Assembly: GCA_910584495.1 (NCBI GenBank)
Contig: CAJUAR010000056.1
Location: 1-19,326, forward strand
Direction: 5' to 3'
Length of the DNA: 19,326 nt
Origin: an uncultured Muribaculaceae bacterium
GTDB lineage: Bacteria > Bacteroidota > Bacteroidia > Bacteroidales > Muribaculaceae
This document shows, one piece after another, positions 17,066 through 19,326 of this stretch. The notes beneath the pieces were generated by a model. It was not told the DNA's origin, did not search any database, and saw only the letters and a program-made list of their open reading frames with translations. Both the position numbers and the translations under genes were made by a program. Position 1 is the first letter of the stretch. The number at the start of each line of letters is the position of its first letter.

Positions 17066-17416
17066 TTATTCACCTTGCAGCGAAGCTTCGTTTGTGCAGC
17101 TCGATGCAATGAGGGCGGTGTTTTGGGGTTCGACATCGATATATTGTACAAATTCCCGACTTGCACATGCGGTGGATACAATGATTTCTTCTGTGTCAGA
17201 TGTATAGATTTGGACATACGGTTGAATTGGATATTCCGAAATGATGGAAACATATCCATTGTTCGACCAGCAGTCGAATGGAACTTTGGCGGGCATTCTT
17301 GGTTTACCGTTTGGCTTGTCGTTAGGATTTGGAACGACTACAATAGGTTTGCCTCCACCGGGGTCTCGGGTGATATCTTCGGCATTTATATAACTTGCCG
17401 TGATTGTTATCAGCAA
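17066..17416 (-). CDS. Small secreted DUF3244-like protein, frameshifted from its signal peptide
   Basis: The open frame can begin at TTG 17416 and encodes 116 residues. Just upstream, ATG at 17441 begins MKKSLF in another frame. Removing one base from the A8 tract at 17421-17428 joins them into a perfect signal peptide (MKKSLFLFLLITITASYINA, then EDIT), giving 124 residues. The mature part starts with a DPGGGKP segment, contains a short beta-strand-rich domain (NNGYVSIISEYPIQPYVQIY) and ends in SLQGE. That layout resembles the small DUF3244-type secreted beta-sandwich proteins that are multi-copy in gut Bacteroidales; the match is by pattern only. As written, translation from 17441 would stop after 37 codons, so the gene is either off or misread. 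It precedes the lipoprotein gene by 39 bases. Confidence 0.6.
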   Translation of the reverse strand: MLITITASYINAEDITRDPGGGKPIVVVPNPNDKPNGKPRMPAKVPFDCWSNNGYVSIISEYPIQPYVQIYTSDTEEIIVSTACASREFVQYIDVEPQNTALIASSCTNEASLQGE

Positions 17417-17420
17417 AAAT

Positions 17421-17428
17421 AAAAAAAA
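17421..17428. repeat. A8 homopolymer causing a frameshift in the signal peptide region
   Basis: Eight A on the plus strand (T8 in the coding strand) fall inside the signal-peptide codons. With seven, ATG 17441 would be in frame with the rest of the small secreted protein; with eight it is not. Such a tract can vary by slippage in the cell and is also a common site of sequencing error. Confidence 0.8.
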
Positions 17429-17468
17429 GAGACTTTTTCATTATTGAAATTGTTTTTTTAGTTCGCTG

Positions 17469-17476
17469 CAAATATA
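17469..17476 (-). promoter_or_regulatory. -7 box for the small secreted protein/lipoprotein pair
   Basis: The minus strand reads TATATTTG, an exact TAnnTTTG match, 28 bases before ATG 17441. A partial -33 box (ATTG, 17493-17496) lies at a short 16-base spacing. This supports ATG 17441, not TTG 17416, as the natural start of the downstream gene. Confidence 0.6.
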
Positions 17477-17580
17477 GTCCTTATTTAGATTACAATAAAG
17501 ACTTTTTTGTTAAAAATGACATTTACCGAATCTTACGTCCGCATTTTTAGGCTTCTGTAAACAGTTGATATGCAACATAT

Positions 17581-17618
17581 TACAGTGGCGTAAGAAATTA
17601 ATTTCTTACGCCACTGTA
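17581..17618. repeat. 38-bp perfect palindrome
   Basis: 17581-17599 is the exact reverse complement of 17600-17618: 19-bp arms and no spacer. It lies 56 bases past the regulator's stop codon. As RNA it would form a very stable hairpin, but no T tract follows on either strand, so it is not a textbook terminator. It may be a transcript-end or mRNA-stabilising hairpin, a protein-binding site or a dispersed repeat. Confidence 0.85.
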
Positions 17619-17633
17619 TCGTGCTGGCAATCA

Positions 17634-17657
17634 GAGCGTTGCCGCAACGTTTTTTTT
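17634..17657 (+). terminator. Possible plus-strand hairpin followed by T8
   Basis: CGTTG (17637-17641) pairs with CAACG (17645-17649) around a 3-base loop, extendable by three weaker pairs, and is followed by eight T (17650-17657). It has the form of an intrinsic terminator read rightward, but no plus-strand gene lies upstream. It might stop antisense transcription into the regulator gene. The stem is short, so this is tentative. Confidence 0.35.
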
Positions 17658-17673
17658 GCAAGTAAGATGGCGT

Positions 17674-18684
17674 TTACTTGGCTATTTTGAGGAAAGAGAC
17701 TAATAAATCATACGAAGAAGATGGATTCGAAGCGAGAGTCTTGCGAAGTCTGCTTCGTAATGCATAGAGCGCATTCATCTCTTTTATGGAAACAATGGCA
17801 CATATTGCTTCGGAGGAAAGGCCGAGGATGCTATAGTAAAGCAGCATTTTTTGTTTCCCTGACATTTTGGGATAATTGGCTTTGACTTCATCGATAAGGC
17901 CCGGGTGGTTTTCGTTGATGACCTTTTCAAGTTTGGAAATCATTGAGTCACTACCGAACGAATCAATGATTTCTTTAATCTTTGATGTGTTTTCACTGGG
18001 GTAAGAAGACTTGGAATCCCTGAAATATTGTTCTCCAATCAGTTCAATAGTTTTCAGATTGCTTTCAAGAGTTTGGTAAAAATCATTTTTTCCTAAAGAG
18101 AATTCTTTCTGGGCATCTTTGATGGCTTCTAATTCCAAAACAAGTTGTTGGATGCGCTCCTTTTGTAGATGGATGCTTATTTTTCTCTTATATAATCTGT
18201 GAGAAAGGAATATAAGTATCAAAACAAGGATCGTAATCGACAAAATCATTATTGTATTGTACTTAGCCCTGATTGCATTCTCCTGTTTGATTTCATCGTT
18301 ATAAAAATCTATAGTCAGGTTTTCGATAGGCGAAGCAATAATGCTGTCCATTTTGGGTTCGATAAGCTGCAAATATAGCCTTAGATATTTGTTGGCTTCA
18401 TCTTTGTCGTTTCTGTCGGCAAGTTCGCTTAACGCGATATATATATTGCCTTGATCCGAAAACGAAGATGCGGTTGCTTTTGCAGAATCTATATATAATG
18501 TGGCTTCATCCGGTTTTCCCAGATGGCTGTAAGCGCGGGCGAGTGTTGAATAATCGTGGGAAGAATAGCAACCATTAAATTTACGGGCATCATTCATCTG
18601 ATTGATAACCGCCTCGTATTCACTGGCAAGTATGGAAACCACAGCACTGTATCTATGAAATCTGCCTTTGAAATTGTCGGGCAT
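17674..18684 (-). CDS. C-terminal part of a TPR-transmembrane-HTH regulator
   Basis: 336 residues. The N-terminal 130 residues are TPR-like helices (for example DYSTLARAYSHLGKPDEATL). A single transmembrane helix spans about 143-165 (NTIMILSITILVLILIFLSH), followed by a basic stop-transfer, a coiled coil (about 172-200), and a C-terminal helical segment at about 271-318 (MSGKQKMLLYYSILGLSSEA, then NALYALRSRLRKTL) that looks like a degenerate LuxR-type HTH. In Bacteroidota such proteins sense outside the membrane and act on transcription inside. The ATG at 18684 is 3 bases past the stop of the previous frame. Its own frame is open back to 18720, and together the two parts make about 546 residues, the size expected of one protein. 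I read this as one regulator split by a frameshift; translational coupling of two genes is the alternative. Confidence 0.75.
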   Translation of the reverse strand: MPDNFKGRFHRYSAVVSILASEYEAVINQMNDARKFNGCYSSHDYSTLARAYSHLGKPDEATLYIDSAKATASSFSDQGNIYIALSELADRNDKDEANKYLRLYLQLIEPKMDSIIASPIENLTIDFYNDEIKQENAIRAKYNTIMILSITILVLILIFLSHRLYKRKISIHLQKERIQQLVLELEAIKDAQKEFSLGKNDFYQTLESNLKTIELIGEQYFRDSKSSYPSENTSKIKEIIDSFGSDSMISKLEKVINENHPGLIDEVKANYPKMSGKQKMLLYYSILGLSSEAICAIVSIKEMNALYALRSRLRKTLASNPSSSYDLLVSFLKIAK

Positions 18685-18686
18685 AT

Positions 18687-19319
18687 CTATGTATCCTCGG
18701 CAATGGCATTGAGTAGAATTTTAGCATTTTCAGGATTGTGTGAACTTGCTACAGCCATTGCCGCATCCAACTTTTCCCACAGTGCGTATTCTCGTTTAGA
18801 AGCTTTTGTGAAGAAGTCAGAAGCTTTAATGCGATGTTTATATTCGTTTGAAAATGAAAAATTTTCAGCATATATTTGTGCAATCAATCTGTGAGTCCTT
18901 CCGGCGTTGAACCAGCTCTGATTGATAACGGCCTTTCGTTCCGCTTTCAAAGCTGCAAGCAATGCACGTCCGTATTCACCTTTTTCATAATATGTCTCAC
19001 CGAGGAGGAATAGGGCTTGGGTTTCGAGGGAGTCGTTGCGGCCGGAGTAGTAGGTTGCGGCGATGGAGATTAGGCTGTCGTTGGTTAGGGGGATGTAGGC
19101 TTTGTAGCGGGCTTTGGTGAGGAGGAGGGCGGCGCGGGCTTTCTCGGCGCGTCCGGTCGGCTGCAAGGCTTCGGCGATGGCCATTGCGCTGCCGGGCGCG
19201 GAATCCATCAACGTTTCTGCACGCTCCACCTGAGCGTCGAAGGCGCTGCGGCTGCAAGCCGCAGCCAGGGTGAGGGCGGCGGCGAACAACAGGAGCAATA
19301 TGCGCGAAGCGGGTTTCAT
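18687..19319 (-). CDS. N-terminal lipoprotein/TPR part of the split regulator
   Basis: 210 residues. The start MKPASRILLLLFAAALTLAAAC is a lipoprotein signal with Cys22. TPR-like helices follow (AQVERAETLMDSAPGSAMAI, ETQALFLLGETYYEKGEYGR). The frame ends at a TAG at 18687, where the adjoining frame continues with further TPR and then the membrane helix and HTH. Inserting one base near 18688-18691 would fuse the two. Base composition changes sharply inside this gene: by my count 44 of 60 bases are G or C at 19141-19200, but only 17 of 60 at 18841-18900, with the switch near 19000. The first third therefore looks derived from a different, GC-rich paralogue. It may be a functional short periplasmic protein, but a broken gene is more likely. 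Confidence 0.7.
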   Translation of the reverse strand: MKPASRILLLLFAAALTLAAACSRSAFDAQVERAETLMDSAPGSAMAIAEALQPTGRAEKARAALLLTKARYKAYIPLTNDSLISIAATYYSGRNDSLETQALFLLGETYYEKGEYGRALLAALKAERKAVINQSWFNAGRTHRLIAQIYAENFSFSNEYKHRIKASDFFTKASKREYALWEKLDAAMAVASSHNPENAKILLNAIAEDT

Positions 19320-19326
19320 ATCGAAT

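Noticed and set aside
17637..17657. Hairpin-T8 as terminator of the regulator gene
   Set aside because: The T tract follows the hairpin only on the plus strand; for the minus-strand regulator it would be an A tract before the hairpin, so it cannot end that transcript in the usual way.
1..19326. Mobile elements, CRISPR arrays, toxin-antitoxin or phage-defence genes
   Set aside because: Looked for on both strands; no transposase, integrase, regularly spaced repeat or nuclease motif was found.

Overview
The window reads as a chromosomal segment of a gut-type Bacteroidota (order Bacteroidales; a Muribaculaceae-like organism is my best guess). The support is indirect: promoter -7 boxes of the TAnnTTTG type recur in front of genes, Shine-Dalgarno sequences are not evident, a DUF4293-type membrane protein is present, there is a very large exported protein with a possible type IX sorting tail, and there is a membrane-anchored TPR regulator with a C-terminal helix-turn-helix (HTH), a design typical of this phylum. 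Almost everything is on the minus strand; only one gene (a HAD hydrolase) is on the plus strand. No insertion sequence, prophage or CRISPR array was seen.

Layout from left to right. 1-50 holds the 5' part of a tRNA-Thr(CGT), cut by the window edge, with its own promoter at 70-100. 195-866 is a 223-residue protein of unknown function that sits just behind a strong terminator. 953-7763 is a two-gene unit: a secreted parallel beta-helix protein, then an overlapping gene for a 1950-residue exported multidomain protein. The intergenic region 7764-7923 carries divergent promoter boxes. 7924-8598 is the HAD phosphatase or phosphomutase, whose stop codon overlaps that of the convergent operon.

8595-15949 is a tightly packed five-gene operon, transcribed right to left: GH89 alpha-N-acetylglucosaminidase, exported peptidyl-dipeptidase (M3), a small two-helix membrane protein, a long TPR protein, and a four-helix DUF4293 protein. 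Gaps are 8 nt, a 1-nt overlap, a 4-nt overlap and 26 nt. The first two products would act in the periplasm or at the surface on host or dietary glycan (mucin or heparan-type GlcNAc ends) and on peptides. A clear promoter (15983-16015) precedes the operon, and a terminator (16047-16076) separates it from the next locus.

16172-19319 is a separate, more AT-rich cassette: a lipoprotein of unknown function, a small secreted DUF3244-like protein, a 38-bp perfect palindrome, and a TPR-transmembrane-HTH regulator split into two reading frames. Two frame breaks lie here within about 1.3 kb: an A8 homopolymer that separates the small protein from its signal peptide, and the split regulator. There is also an abrupt base-composition change inside the regulator near 19000. 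Together these mark the right end as the most unusual part of the window. They suggest phase variation, recombination among paralogues, gene decay or sequencing error, which sequence alone cannot separate.

No stretch longer than 300 bases lacks a gene. The largest gaps are 51-194 (tRNA promoter, a weak 7-bp AT-rich inverted repeat at 170-190, otherwise nothing seen), 7764-7938 (divergent promoters) and 17442-17673 (promoter box, palindrome, hairpin).
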